Counted from the stretch's first letter, positions 48,885-59,431 are shown. The stretch is 64,000 bases of DNA from Gammaproteobacteria bacterium (GCA_030430025.1 JAUIGR010000013.1:1-64000); one strand, 5' to 3'. Made by a program: numbers and translations. Notes: generated by a model not told the origin, from the letters alone.

Positions 48885-50228
48885 TTAAAAGATGATCACC
48901 AAATCAGGCCACAATAACAATATACCCATCATCAATAGCTGTAAAATAATGAATGGTGTTACACCACGATATAATGTGCGGGTGTTAACGTCAGTGACTC
49001 CCCGCAAATAGAACAGGGCGAAACCAAATGGTGGTGTCAGGAATGACGTTTGTAGATTAATAGCAATCAACACTCCCAACCAAACAGGGTCAAACCCCAT
49101 CATCAATAACACGGGCCCAATGATCGGAATGACCACAAATGTAATTTCTATAAAATCGAGAATAAAACCCAGTAAGAACAGTACCAACATCACTAACAAT
49201 AAGGCTGAATACTTACCACCTGGTAAATTACTTAAAATGGCATGAACGGCTTCGTCGCCTTTGAAACCTTTAAAGACCAAAGAAAACAAAGCCGCACCAA
49301 TTAGAATCATGAACACCATCGATGTTACTTTGACTGTTTCTTTAAGAGCCGATTGCAACATGGCCATGGTTAATTGCCCATGCCAAGCAGCTAATGTCAA
49401 AGCACCAACTGAACCCACTGATGCAGCCTCTGTAGGTGTGGCCAGACCAGTGATAATCGATCCCAGTACTGCCAGGATCAACAGCAAAGGAGGCATCAGT
49501 GATTGAAGTAAAGTCTTGGTTGAAACGGTGGTTTCGAGTACTACCCGAGGCATCGCCTGTGGTCGCCAAATCCTCACTGCTAACAAATATAATGCATACA
49601 GCAGTACCAAAAATAGGCCGGGCATCAGCGCCCCCATAAACAGATCTTGCACTGATACGGTCTTAGGGTTGAAAACATTCAAGGATAATTGTGCTTGTTG
49701 ATAAGCGTTGGAAAGCACATCACCTAATAGCACCAACACAATAGATGGAGGAATGATTTGACCCAAGGTGCCCGATGCACAAATGGTTCCTGCTGCCAAA
49801 CCTTCATCATAACCGTGTTTCTTCATCACAGGCATTGCTAATAAGCCAAGAGTCACTACAGTTGCACCAACAATTCCTGTGCTGGCTGCCAGCAACATTC
49901 CGACCAGCAATAAAGCAAAGCCTAGTCCACCTCGTTGACCGCCCATTAACGCTGCCAGACTCTGCAGCAGTGATTCTGCCAGTTTCGCTCGCTCCAATAC
50001 TACGCCCATGAACACAAAAATGGGCACGGCCATTAAAGTGACATTATTAAGAATACCATTGAGACGATTGGGCATGGCAGCCAAAAAGGCCCCATCAAAC
50101 CAACCTGTTAGATAACCAATCCCTGCAAACCACAAAGACACGCCGCCCAAAGTGAATGCTACTGGAAAGCCGGTCATTAAAACCAGCGTTACTGCTATAA
50201 ATAGCATCAAGGCCCACCAGGCTTCCAT
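48885..50228 (-). CDS. dctM: TRAP transporter large permease DctM
   Basis: The 447-residue membrane protein has about twelve helices and TRAP large-subunit motifs (TGFPVAFTLGG, ASTGIVGATVVTLGLLAMP, FLTPPFGFALFYLRG). TRAP systems move organic acids with the sodium gradient, using a periplasmic binding protein. It overlaps dctQ by one base. No binding protein gene lies in the window. Confidence 0.93.
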   Translation of the reverse strand: MEAWWALMLFIAVTLVLMTGFPVAFTLGGVSLWFAGIGYLTGWFDGAFLAAMPNRLNGILNNVTLMAVPIFVFMGVVLERAKLAESLLQSLAALMGGQRGGLGFALLLVGMLLAASTGIVGATVVTLGLLAMPVMKKHGYDEGLAAGTICASGTLGQIIPPSIVLVLLGDVLSNAYQQAQLSLNVFNPKTVSVQDLFMGALMPGLFLVLLYALYLLAVRIWRPQAMPRVVLETTVSTKTLLQSLMPPLLLILAVLGSIITGLATPTEAASVGSVGALTLAAWHGQLTMAMLQSALKETVKVTSMVFMILIGAALFSLVFKGFKGDEAVHAILSNLPGGKYSALLLVMLVLFLLGFILDFIEITFVVIPIIGPVLLMMGFDPVWLGVLIAINLQTSFLTPPFGFALFYLRGVTDVNTRTLYRGVTPFIILQLLMMGILLLWPDLVIIF

Positions 50229-50740
50229 TACCTGTTCTCCTTAATGGCCTGAATACCTTTGATTAGATCAATCCCAAACGCCATGGCCAAAGTCAGTGGC
50301 ATCATCAGTAATAGAGTTTTGAACATCCACACCAATGGCAGACCTCCAGTTTCTGCAGATTGCTCCCAACGTGACCAGGCATCAACGACATAGGGCCAGC
50401 AAGACCATAATAAAAACAGTATCATGGGTAAAGCTAACAATAATATGCCCAACAGATTTACCCATCGCTTTTTTAATATTGAAAAATTTTGATAAAAGAC
50501 ATCGACACGTACGTGCCGGTCACTCCTCCAGGCATAAACCATGCCCAGCATTAAAGCTGTGGCGTGACAATACAGTGCCAACTCCTGCACCGGAATCGAC
50601 ACCACGTCAAATAAATTGCGAGAGACTACTGTTACAAAACTGAACAATACCATCAGCAAGGTCAGCCAACCCAACAAAGTACCATAACGTTCTATCAATT
50701 TTCGATCAGCCATGTTTAAAAAATCTAAGAATCTTAACAC
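50228..50740 (-). CDS. dctQ: TRAP transporter small permease DctQ
   Basis: The 170-residue membrane protein has four helices with the small-subunit motif VVSRNLFDVVSIPVQELALY and GMVYAWRSDRHVRVDVFY. It pairs with DctM. The gene lies 123 bases from the DUF11 gene upstream, so the dctQM pair has its own transcript. Confidence 0.9.
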   Translation of the reverse strand: MLRFLDFLNMADRKLIERYGTLLGWLTLLMVLFSFVTVVSRNLFDVVSIPVQELALYCHATALMLGMVYAWRSDRHVRVDVFYQNFSILKKRWVNLLGILLLALPMILFLLWSCWPYVVDAWSRWEQSAETGGLPLVWMFKTLLLMMPLTLAMAFGIDLIKGIQAIKENR

Positions 50741-50821
50741 ATGGCTATCGGCCTCAAGCCATTTGGAGATATAGAATGTGTCTTAACAGACCCTAGATTT
50801 GGATCCTATAAGACAAATAGA

Positions 50822-50848
50822 GGGCGACCTTGATGATTTTGGCCGCCC
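50822..50848 (-). terminator. Terminator after the DUF11 protein gene
   Basis: On the minus strand GGGCGGCC and GGTCGCCC form an 8-bp stem with one G.U and an 11-base loop, followed by TCTATTTG. It lies 15 bases past the stop of the large secreted-protein gene. Confidence 0.65.
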
Positions 50849-50863
50849 ATGACCAAAGCTGAA

Positions 50864-53800
50864 TTATTCTGTTTCAAACCCATCAGTAAAAATTAAATCC
50901 GCATCTTGCCAAATCAGTTCATCCAAATGCAGCATCACTGCTTCAGAAGTATTTTTGGAAATGACGCTACAGCGTGCTGCTAGAGCCGCAGGATCGGTCC
51001 ATAAAATACCCTGGTATTGTAGCCACTGACCAGGTGCGATGGTTTGAGTCAATGTCGTAGAGTCACTGCTTAACACATCACTACAGTCAATTTGTGAAGA
51101 TGAAGCACAGCTAAGTATGATTTCACCAGTCATGATTTGCATCAAGTCACCCAGCACATTGACGCCAATACGATATGGCCAGTTACTCATGACTGATTGG
51201 CATTGTGAGACACCGACATTTGAACCATTAGGACTGACAATTTCAATACTTCCGGAAATCTCGGCACCATTAACATCTGGCTCGGTAACCTCGGAAACCA
51301 TCACTTGCATGTCTCCTTCAACTTGCCACTCCCATGGAGAGGGTACGAAATCTAATGGATCACAAGAGTCAAGGTAAGCGTTTTCAAAAAGATTGGTTTG
51401 GTCAACTCTGAAAGGGTGTATCAGATTATTGCTAATAAAAAACTGATTCGACAACTCAAGGGTGTTACCAGCTGCATCTGTGATGCCATCACAAAGGAAC
51501 AAGCCATAAACACCGCTATTGAGTTCCTCAGCTAAATCAAGTATAACTTCAGGGTTGTTGATGAAGTTATCTGCGGTGATCATCGATATGGAGATCTCGC
51601 TGTCATCGCCTAATGGCGAACCACATTGTAAAGTCTGTATGTCCTCATCGAGACCAGCATCTATAAGCATGTAATTTTCGAATTCGTCCAATCCTTGGAA
51701 ATTACCTTGATCATCGAGCAAGGACAAACGGAGTTGATTAACCGGTATATTAATTTGTTCACAAGCTGAGATGGCCTGGTTGCTTACTTCATCTTGGACA
51801 GAAGTAACCAATGGTCTGATGATGTCAATAGGTGTCAATACTGTGTCATCATCAGGGTTCGGTGCATTGCTGGCACTTAAGTGAGCTGTGTTTGACAGTT
51901 CTGTCAAAGGGCCATTGATGTTGCTATCAGTTTTAACCGCAAAGAAGGCATTGCCTTTGTCATGGCCATCCAGTGAACCCAGAGTCAATATACACTGTGA
52001 ACCTGCGAAGTTATTGGGTGTACATGCCCAACCAGGTGTACTACTGGCTGGTTGGAAAGTGGTGAAATCAGGCACTGTTTCTTCCAATGTGACATCAATG
52101 GCATTGCGATTACCATCATTAAAGTAAATCAAAGTGTAATTGATGATTTTATCCAATCCTGCAGTAATCCCGCCATCAGTTTTCACCAGCCTCAAATCAG
52201 CATCAGCGATGACAGGAGTGATGTCGTTAGCTACGACAGTGGTTGCATTGGTGGCAGTGATAGACACAGTGTTGTCCAGCTCGGTGATGAATTCATCGAC
52301 TGGGTCAGTCAGCTGTAATGCAAAAGCCACGCTACTATTCTCTCCACCTCCCAGTGTTGGTATGTCATATGTACAGCTATCGAGAATACAATTCCATCCA
52401 GGACTGCTGTTACTGGGGTCAAAAGATGTTTGTGCCAAAATGCTTTCATTAATGACCACAGTATCCGCATCCTGGTTACCCATATTGGCATAATCTATGA
52501 TATAGATGATTGATTGACCAGGCTCTACTGACAAACCACCATCGGATTTGCTCAGTGTCAAAACAGCTGAAGAGGTGATGGGTGTGGTGTCATTGGCATT
52601 GACTTGTGAGGCATTACTGGCTAGTGCACTGGCACCATTCGATACTTCAGTTGTTCCCGCTGGCACTGATGTGATCACGTCGACCACAAAATCAATCACT
52701 ACTGCCGTTCCCCCTACTGTCCCAGCATCATAAGTACAGATTGAACCGGCAATGATGTCATTACAGTTCCAGCCAGGGTCACTGGCTCCGACATTAAAGC
52801 TGGTGAGTGTAGGAACGGTTTCGGTGATTACTGCCTGGTCAGTTAGTTCATTACCTGTATTGGATAACGTCACTTGATAAGTAATACTGTCTCCAGGTAT
52901 GGCAGTGATATCTCCATCTGATTTAGTCAGAGAAAGGGTTGCTGCTGCAGTGATGGGTGTGTCATCGCTGGCCATAATGACATCAGCTGTGTTGTTAGCG
53001 GTTATGCTGGCACTGTTACTTACTTGAGTGGTTCCAGCAGATACATAGTCAACTACCTGAACAGCAAAAGTTACTTGACCGTTGCCACCTGGTGATAAGT
53101 CGTTCGGATTGATTGTACATGTGCTACCCGCATTGTTATTGGGTAAACAGGCCCAGCCTGGAGTACTACTGCCGGGCAGAAAAGAGGTATTGACAGGCAC
53201 TGTTTCTGTGATTTCAAGTCCAGATGTTGCACCAGTGCCTGGTGCATTATTGAAATCCAGTGTGTAAGTGATAGTACCTCCAGGAATGGCACTGACATCG
53301 CCATCATCTTTAGTCATACTCAACATCGGTCCTGGCAGCACTTCAATACCTTGGTAGCCATTGGTTTGTACCAAAACGGGATTCTCAATATTGACGTTGT
53401 TGGCTTGTTCTGTATTCAGATCAACATCATATAGGCTCCAGGTGCCACCATTAGGTCGACCAATGAAAAAGAATAAACTTGATTGACTGTCGAGTGCACT
53501 GAGTCCAGATGCTGTAGTTACAGGATCACCAAAATCAATTTCTATATTAGCAGCCTGACCCGGTTCACCACCCTCTTCTATTTCGGTGAAACCGATTAAA
53601 CTTCTGGCACCGCTGCCCGGTGTATAAAGCACCCACAGCACATCAGTGCTCTTATCCCACTCCAGCCCATAGATAACACTGGGTGTAAAAGCACCCCAAA
53701 AATCTTCAAGTAATAAAGCATAGTGCGTATCAGCGTTGTCGGTGTCAATTACATACAAACTATCCTCTATCATCACAAAAACTCGATTATTGGCAGAATC

Positions 53801-54316
53801 TCCTGTTAATAATCCGCTGGCAAGTGCTGAACCTGATGGAGCAATGGCGGCATCATGTGGTGTAACGACACCAGTGGTCGGATTGATGATAGCCAATTCT
53901 ATGTCAACACCTCGATCAAACAAACCATATAAAATACCGTCAGGTTCATCATACCAAACACCCCAATTGTTGCTGGTGGTGTAACCAGCGGTTAATAAAG
54001 GGTTAGTCAAAGTGATACCAGAGCTCAGGTCAACGGTATAAATTCGGTCCTCATTACTGCTGTTTCTGGCAACAAAATAAGATCGATTGTCATTAACATT
54101 CAAGGCCGTAGCCCCTGTGGTCATCGCCAGCGTCCCGGTTTCAACTGATGTCGAATTGCCTAGTAGAGATATGTTGCCATCTGATTGATTGATGGTGCCT
54201 ATTTGTCGGTGACCAATGTTTGGGTTAGGCAAACCAAAGACACCATAAATTTCTTGGGCCCATAATTGACCAGATAACAAAAAAAGTAAGCCAATGACCG
54301 AAATTTTAACATTCAT
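50864..54316 (-). CDS. Large secreted protein with four DUF11 repeats and D-L-I-F-type tail
   Basis: The ATG at 54316 with AGGGGGGAG upstream gives a signal peptide ending LWAQ. Numbered from the upstream ATG (54352), residues about 35-340 look like a beta-propeller-type domain. Four DUF11 repeats follow, starting near 344, 472, 597 and 719, each opening with L-[ST]-x-[ST]-K-x-D-G-x-[IVL] and containing PGW and Cys pairs. A region of unknown fold with several Cys leads to DLIFTDGFETE. DUF11 proteins are usually surface adhesins or envelope proteins. About 1150 residues. Confidence 0.82.
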   Translation of the reverse strand: MNVKISVIGLLFLLSGQLWAQEIYGVFGLPNPNIGHRQIGTINQSDGNISLLGNSTSVETGTLAMTTGATALNVNDNRSYFVARNSSNEDRIYTVDLSSGITLTNPLLTAGYTTSNNWGVWYDEPDGILYGLFDRGVDIELAIINPTTGVVTPHDAAIAPSGSALASGLLTGDSANNRVFVMIEDSLYVIDTDNADTHYALLLEDFWGAFTPSVIYGLEWDKSTDVLWVLYTPGSGARSLIGFTEIEEGGEPGQAANIEIDFGDPVTTASGLSALDSQSSLFFFIGRPNGGTWSLYDVDLNTEQANNVNIENPVLVQTNGYQGIEVLPGPMLSMTKDDGDVSAIPGGTITYTLDFNNAPGTGATSGLEITETVPVNTSFLPGSSTPGWACLPNNNAGSTCTINPNDLSPGGNGQVTFAVQVVDYVSAGTTQVSNSASITANNTADVIMASDDTPITAAATLSLTKSDGDITAIPGDSITYQVTLSNTGNELTDQAVITETVPTLTSFNVGASDPGWNCNDIIAGSICTYDAGTVGGTAVVIDFVVDVITSVPAGTTEVSNGASALASNASQVNANDTTPITSSAVLTLSKSDGGLSVEPGQSIIYIIDYANMGNQDADTVVINESILAQTSFDPSNSSPGWNCILDSCTYDIPTLGGGENSSVAFALQLTDPVDEFITELDNTVSITATNATTVVANDITPVIADADLRLVKTDGGITAGLDKIINYTLIYFNDGNRNAIDVTLEETVPDFTTFQPASSTPGWACTPNNFAGSQCILTLGSLDGHDKGNAFFAVKTDSNINGPLTELSNTAHLSASNAPNPDDDTVLTPIDIIRPLVTSVQDEVSNQAISACEQINIPVNQLRLSLLDDQGNFQGLDEFENYMLIDAGLDEDIQTLQCGSPLGDDSEISISMITADNFINNPEVILDLAEELNSGVYGLFLCDGITDAAGNTLELSNQFFISNNLIHPFRVDQTNLFENAYLDSCDPLDFVPSPWEWQVEGDMQVMVSEVTEPDVNGAEISGSIEIVSPNGSNVGVSQCQSVMSNWPYRIGVNVLGDLMQIMTGEIILSCASSSQIDCSDVLSSDSTTLTQTIAPGQWLQYQGILWTDPAALAARCSVISKNTSEAVMLHLDELIWQDADLIFTDGFETE

Positions 54317-54346
54317 GAACTCCCCCCTTGAATTTGAATGGATAAA

Positions 54347-54371
54347 GGGCACCTCACTAATAGAGGTACCC
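54347..54371 (-). terminator. Terminator after comF-like gene
   Basis: GGGTACCTC and GAGGTGCCC (minus strand) form a 9-bp stem with one wobble and a 7-base loop, then TTTATCC. It follows the comF-like stop by about 48 bases. Confidence 0.6.
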
Positions 54372-54418
54372 TAGACATTGTAACAAAAAAACCAGCCGAT
54401 TAGATGATGAAATCCGAA

Positions 54419-55069
54419 TTATCCACGTGAACGGGCAAAGACCAGAGCAGTCACTTGTCTGACTCCGTTTTGTTTTAATGCTTTTGCGCAAGCACGTAAT
54501 GTCTGGCCTGTGGTCAAGACGTCATCCACTAGCAAAATACGATCAGCATCTAAGGGTTTTAAACAACCAAAGGCACCAGATACATTATTTTTCCTTTGTT
54601 TTGCTCTCAGTGCTGCTTGCATTTGAGTATTTTTTGGGCGAAAAAGTACATCGGTGATTAATTTTCGATTTTCAGCTTTAGCAATACTTTGAGCAATCAT
54701 TGCCGCTTGATTATAGCCACGTAATAATAAACGACGTGGGTGTAACGGGACAGGAATTAAGGGTACCTCAACAGCTATGCTACTAAGCAGAGGAATCAGT
54801 GAATCTGCCATTAACTGCGCAGCGGATAATTGTTGTCCAAATTTCAATTGATGAACCCAACGATCAACCGGGTATTGATAAAGGGTAGCATAGATTACTG
54901 TGTCGAATTCTGGTGGTGAAGTCATGCATTCGCCACATTGGGTGGCGTCAGTATTTGGCAGTGGTTTACCACATTGATAACAGCGGTAAGTTGGTTTAAT
55001 CATCAGTTGATGACAATCCTGACAAAGTGCTTGTTCCGCAGGACTTTGGCAGACAGTGCATCGTAACAT
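54419..55069 (-). CDS. comF: ComF family phosphoribosyltransferase-like protein
   Basis: The 216-residue protein has an N-terminal set of four Cys pairs (CTVC, CQDC, CYQC, CGEC) likely binding zinc, and a phosphoribosyltransferase domain with the PRPP loop ILLVDDVLTTGQT. ComF proteins take part in natural transformation in some bacteria; the catalytic role is unknown. It starts right at the smc stop. Confidence 0.9.
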   Translation of the reverse strand: MLRCTVCQSPAEQALCQDCHQLMIKPTYRCYQCGKPLPNTDATQCGECMTSPPEFDTVIYATLYQYPVDRWVHQLKFGQQLSAAQLMADSLIPLLSSIAVEVPLIPVPLHPRRLLLRGYNQAAMIAQSIAKAENRKLITDVLFRPKNTQMQAALRAKQRKNNVSGAFGCLKPLDADRILLVDDVLTTGQTLRACAKALKQNGVRQVTALVFARSRG

Positions 55070-58000
55070 TAATCTTGAGCCAATTGCGCTGCTTCAGCCA
55101 GATCGACACTAACTAAACGAGAAACACCGGCTTCACGCATTGTGACACCCATTAGCTGATGAGCAATTTCCATGGTGACCTTGTTATGGGAGACGAATAA
55201 AAATTGCACTTTTTCTGACATTTCTGCAACCATAGCTGAAAAACGACCTACATTGGCATCATCCAATGGTGCATCAACCTCATCTAACAAACAGAAAGGT
55301 GCTGGATTAAGATTAAATATAGCAAAAACCAAAGAGACTGCAGTCAGGGCTTTTTCCCCACCTGATAGTAACTGAATGGAAGAAACACGTTTGCCAGGGG
55401 GTCTTGCCATAATAGCGACGCCAGTAGTCAATAAGTCATTACCAGTTAATTCCAGATAAGCATGGCCACCACCAAACAATCTTGGGAATAGTTGTTTGAT
55501 GTTGCTATTGACAGTTTCAAATGTTTCTTTGAATAGCGTTCGAGTATCTTTATCAATCTTAGCAATGGCGCCTTCCAATGTCGATAGTGCTGCCTCTAAG
55601 TCATCATTTTGTTCATCCAAATAGGCCTTACGTTTGGACTCTTCTTCAAATTCCTCAATCGCAGCCAAATTCACAGGCTCTAATCGGATGATGCTGTGAT
55701 TTAGCCTTTCGACCTGTTCTTCTTTGCTTTCAATTTGTTGATTGATGTCTTGCGAGAGGTTGTCGGCTTCTTCCATGTCTTCAATCATTTGGGCCGCGTG
55801 AAATCCTTGGTCTTGCAGCTGCTCGTAGAAAGCAGTGGCTTTCATTTGGTTAGACTGTGTAGTGAGGTTGGCTTGTTCCAATGCAGATCGGGCATTATCT
55901 ATCCGTGACTGGTGATCGCTTCGGGCACGTTCCAGTGTGTCCAGTTCCAATTGAGAAGCAACCACAGCCTCACGCTTTTTATCACGGGCTTTTTCTGTTT
56001 CAATGCGTTCAATGATTAATTGTTCCAGTTGTTTCTGTTTCCCCGATAGTGGGTCTAGATCTTGGCTCATCTGTTTTAGCAGTTGATCTTTTCGTGTCAT
56101 GGATTGTGCCAGATTGTCTTGCGTTCTGGCCATGCTTTGTTGCAAAGCTTGCGCCTTATTTTCATGTGAGGACAGACCGATTTTTTGTTGATAGTATTGA
56201 TTCGATTTATCGTTCAACTGAGATTTGGATTGTTGGTACTGTTGTTGAATACCCTGTTGTTTTTGTTGTAATTGCTGTTTAGTGATTTCTAAAGAGGCAA
56301 TGGCATTCATCGCTTTTTCAAGCTGTCCACGTGACTCTTTGATGGCTGCTTCATCTTGTTCCAGTGCCCCAGCTATTTGTTGGTACTCTGCTGATTTTTG
56401 TTCTGCTTGTTTGAGTAATTGTTCAATGGTTTGTTGCTTGTTCAGTAGTAGACCGCTGAGTTCGGAAAGTTTTCGATGAGACATGTTCACATCCAATTGC
56501 AACTGCTCTATTTGGGCTTGTTGCTTCAGTTGCGTTGCCTTGTTGTTTTCAAAATTTTGCTGGGTTTCTGTTAAGGTCTGCTCATTGATTTCGATGTTCT
56601 GTTCTAATATTCTCAGTTCCTTCTGTCGAAGTAGAAAGCTATTTTCATGCTGTCCTATGTTCAAATGTAACCAGTGTCGATTAAGCCAGTGTCCATCAGG
56701 GGTTACCACGGATTCACCGGCTGTCAGCTGAGTGGCCATTTGTTGTGCCTGGTCAAGGTCATTGCAAATACGAATGTTGTTGAACCAGTCCAAAACAGCA
56801 TCAGGTGCTTTAACACATTCGGCCAGAGTGCCGGTTCGAGGTGCCAGTTGTCCTCTGTCTGCACGAATGGTGGTGGTCGCACCAAATGACCAATTTGCCA
56901 TCACATCTTGCCAGTTGGTTTCATTGGTAACCAGAGCTTGTAATCGTTCTTGTAACACGGTTTCCACTGCCAGTTCCCAACCAACCTCCACTTCAATCAA
57001 ATCTGACAACCTTTCACTCAGTAGTTTCGGATTGGATTCAATCCAAGTTTTCAGTTCGGGGTTATCTTTGGCTTGAGCGGCTTGCTGTAAGGCCAATAGT
57101 GAACCACGTTTACCCTTAGCCTGATGGAGTTGTTCTTGACAGTCGTTGATGGCTTGTCTTAGCAACAGTCCTTCAGCTTCATTGTCATGTTGAGCTGATT
57201 TGGCGGCTTTGAGAGCGGTTTCCAATTCTTCATGCTTGTTTTGTTGTTGCTCATTTTGTTTCTGAATATGTTTTAGTTCTGTATTCAGTTGTGACATTTC
57301 ACCATCATCATTTTTAGGCTGTACTTTTTGCAATCGTTCAGATAGTCGCATGACTTGATTTTCTAAAGATTGGATTCGGGTTTGTTCTACTTCAGCGATT
57401 CTCTTTTGTTCATTCAATACGGTTGTGTTTTCTTCCCATAAACGCCGCCAGTCCTCCATATGTGTTTCACTTTCACTGTGGAGCGTTTGTACCGACTCTA
57501 ATTCCAGTTCCAAAGCTTCCATTTCTGGTTTTAAGGATTCAATGGCCATTTGTTGTTCCTTAAACTGTAATTGGTCTTGTTGCAATTGTCTGTTCGCTTG
57601 AGAAATGTTGGTTTCTGTCTGTTCCAGGTCTCGTTTATGTCGTTCTGAAAGCGCTTGAGAGTGGGCAATGGTTTGTTCAATTTTACCGATTTCACTGTTG
57701 ATTAGATAAAGGTGTTCTTGCACTTTGTTACCGGCATCTACTAGGTTTTGGTGAGTAGTCCGCTTGGTCTCAATATTTTTTTCACTGTCTGTTTGTCCAG
57801 ACCTTGCTTGTTCAAGTGCTGTTTTTAATTGAGCTACCTGATTTTTACAGGTTTCCGCTTGTTGGTTCCATTGATACCAGCGTAAAGCCAAAACCTCTGC
57901 TTTTAAAACTTTAAATTGATCTTTGAGTTTTTTGTAACGTTCGGCATTTTTTGCCTGTCTTTGCAGGTGTTGTAGGTGTTTACCCACCTCTGTACGTAGG

Positions 58001-58587
58001 TCATCCAGACGTTCCAAATTTTCACGTGTTCGTTGGATGCGTCGTTCGGTTTCACGACGACGGTCGCGGTATTTGGAAACACCGGCAGCTTCTTCAATAT
58101 AGCCACGTAGATCCTCTGGCTTAGACTCAACAATGTTGGAAATCATACCCTGCTCAATGATCGAGTAGGATCTGGGACCTAACCCGGTGCCCAAAAACAA
58201 GTCAACGATATCTTTTTTGCGACATTTGTTGTTATTTAGGAAGTAGAATGATTGGGCATCTCGATTAACTTGCCGTTTGACAGAAATCTCGTTGTAGTTG
58301 GCATACGCTCCTCCGACCTGACCATCAGAATTGTCGAAGATAAGTTCAACTGTCGCCAAGCCAACAGGTTTTCGAGATGCTGATCCGGAAAAAATCACAT
58401 CGGTCATGGATGCGCCACGGAGCATTTTAGCTGAGGTTTCTCCCATCACCCAACGCACCGCATCAATGATATTTGATTTACCACAGCCGTTGGGTCCAAC
58501 CACTCCGATAAGATTACTGGGTAGCAATACTTCAGTTGGATCTACAAAGGACTTAAATCCTGCTATTTTGATTTTCGATAACCGCAT
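55069..58587 (-). CDS. smc: Chromosome segregation protein SMC
   Basis: The 1172-residue SMC ATPase has an N-terminal Walker A GPNGCGKSN, long coiled coils of about 170-490 and 680-1000 around a hinge (about 500-680), and a C-terminal ABC signature LLSGGEKALTA with Walker B CLLDEVDAPLDD. It organises and condenses chromosomes, normally with ScpA and ScpB, absent here. The presence of SMC rather than MukB is informative for lineage. Confidence 0.97.
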   Translation of the reverse strand: MRLSKIKIAGFKSFVDPTEVLLPSNLIGVVGPNGCGKSNIIDAVRWVMGETSAKMLRGASMTDVIFSGSASRKPVGLATVELIFDNSDGQVGGAYANYNEISVKRQVNRDAQSFYFLNNNKCRKKDIVDLFLGTGLGPRSYSIIEQGMISNIVESKPEDLRGYIEEAAGVSKYRDRRRETERRIQRTRENLERLDDLRTEVGKHLQHLQRQAKNAERYKKLKDQFKVLKAEVLALRWYQWNQQAETCKNQVAQLKTALEQARSGQTDSEKNIETKRTTHQNLVDAGNKVQEHLYLINSEIGKIEQTIAHSQALSERHKRDLEQTETNISQANRQLQQDQLQFKEQQMAIESLKPEMEALELELESVQTLHSESETHMEDWRRLWEENTTVLNEQKRIAEVEQTRIQSLENQVMRLSERLQKVQPKNDDGEMSQLNTELKHIQKQNEQQQNKHEELETALKAAKSAQHDNEAEGLLLRQAINDCQEQLHQAKGKRGSLLALQQAAQAKDNPELKTWIESNPKLLSERLSDLIEVEVGWELAVETVLQERLQALVTNETNWQDVMANWSFGATTTIRADRGQLAPRTGTLAECVKAPDAVLDWFNNIRICNDLDQAQQMATQLTAGESVVTPDGHWLNRHWLHLNIGQHENSFLLRQKELRILEQNIEINEQTLTETQQNFENNKATQLKQQAQIEQLQLDVNMSHRKLSELSGLLLNKQQTIEQLLKQAEQKSAEYQQIAGALEQDEAAIKESRGQLEKAMNAIASLEITKQQLQQKQQGIQQQYQQSKSQLNDKSNQYYQQKIGLSSHENKAQALQQSMARTQDNLAQSMTRKDQLLKQMSQDLDPLSGKQKQLEQLIIERIETEKARDKKREAVVASQLELDTLERARSDHQSRIDNARSALEQANLTTQSNQMKATAFYEQLQDQGFHAAQMIEDMEEADNLSQDINQQIESKEEQVERLNHSIIRLEPVNLAAIEEFEEESKRKAYLDEQNDDLEAALSTLEGAIAKIDKDTRTLFKETFETVNSNIKQLFPRLFGGGHAYLELTGNDLLTTGVAIMARPPGKRVSSIQLLSGGEKALTAVSLVFAIFNLNPAPFCLLDEVDAPLDDANVGRFSAMVAEMSEKVQFLFVSHNKVTMEIAHQLMGVTMREAGVSRLVSVDLAEAAQLAQD

Positions 58588-58702
58588 CGGAAGATCATTC
58601 TATTCCTTTTTATTTTAAGTTTATTCGGTTTTGTTGGGTAAACTTGCTATTTATCTGTTAATTAGTTATCTTTCCGTCCTTTATTTTTACTCAAAAACGA
58701 TC

Positions 58703-59056
58703 ATGACAACAACACCCAGTGCCGATTTAGAAGTTTTCCCAAATCCCAATCCGGAGAGGGATTATACCATCATCATTGATATTCCAGAATTCACTTGTTT
58801 GTGTCCTAAAACAGGACAGCCTGATTTTGCTACCATCAAATTAGAATATACACCAGATGAACGTTGTGTTGAACTGAAGTCACTCAAACTTTATATGTGG
58901 ACCTTTCGTGAAAAGGGCGCTTTTCATGAGGCCGTCACCAATGAGATTTTAGATCACTTGGTAGCCGCTACCAATCCGCGTTGGATGAAAGTGACGATGA
59001 AGTTCAATGTCCGTGGAGGTATATATACTGACGTGATAGTGGAGCATAAAAAGTAA
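58703..59056 (+). CDS. queF: NADPH-dependent preQ0 reductase QueF
   Basis: QueF reduces 7-cyano-7-deazaguanine (preQ0) to preQ1 in queuosine synthesis. The ATG at 58703 gives a 117-residue single-domain (short) form with the catalytic Cys34 in [10 protein letters not shown], Asp41 and [20 protein letters not shown]. The earlier ATG adds a hydrophobic stretch with no match and is rejected. It is divergent from smc. Confidence 0.93.
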   Translation: MTTTPSADLEVFPNPNPERDYTIIIDIPEFTCLCPKTGQPDFATIKLEYTPDERCVELKSLKLYMWTFREKGAFHEAVTNEILDHLVAATNPRWMKVTMKFNVRGGIYTDVIVEHKK

Positions 59057-59174
59057 GTTCAGTTAAGGTAAAAGTGTTTCCATTAATAGAGAAGTATTGT
59101 CGAAGTTTGTGTTTCATTCCCAACAGGCGATGTATTCTAAAAATGGGTTAGCGTTGGGGTTAAGATGAAGTTAC

Positions 59175-59393
59175 TTAGGCTAATGGAATTGATAGCGAAG
59201 GTTTTCCTTGAATTTTCAAAAAGTCAGGTGTTTGTTGGGCTTGCATCAGTACTCGAACAGCGACATCAGCACACGAGCCGCAACCACTGCTACAACCTGT
59301 TTCTGTTTGTAGCTGTGAAAGGCTGGTGACACCACCCTCAGCGGCCTCTTTAATGTCTTTTTCCGTCACCCCGTGACAAACACAAACGTACAT
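59175..59393 (-). CDS. bfd: Bacterioferritin-associated ferredoxin-like [2Fe-2S] protein
   Basis: The ATG at 59393 gives a 72-residue protein with YVCVCHGVTEKDI and GCSSGCGSC, the Cys pattern of Bfd-like [2Fe-2S] proteins that reduce bacterioferritin to release iron. A candidate Fur site lies about 40-60 bases upstream. The longer frame, which would run into that site, is rejected. No bfr gene is nearby. Confidence 0.9.
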   Translation of the reverse strand: MYVCVCHGVTEKDIKEAAEGGVTSLSQLQTETGCSSGCGSCADVAVRVLMQAQQTPDFLKIQGKPSLSIPLA

Positions 59394-59431
59394 GGCTTCT
59401 AATAAATCAATAACTGTGTGCCATTCTAGTT

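Noticed and set aside
52140-52493. 117-codon plus-strand ORF inside the DUF11 gene
   Set aside because: Shadow of the repeat-rich gene on the other strand; low-complexity Ser/Val-rich product.
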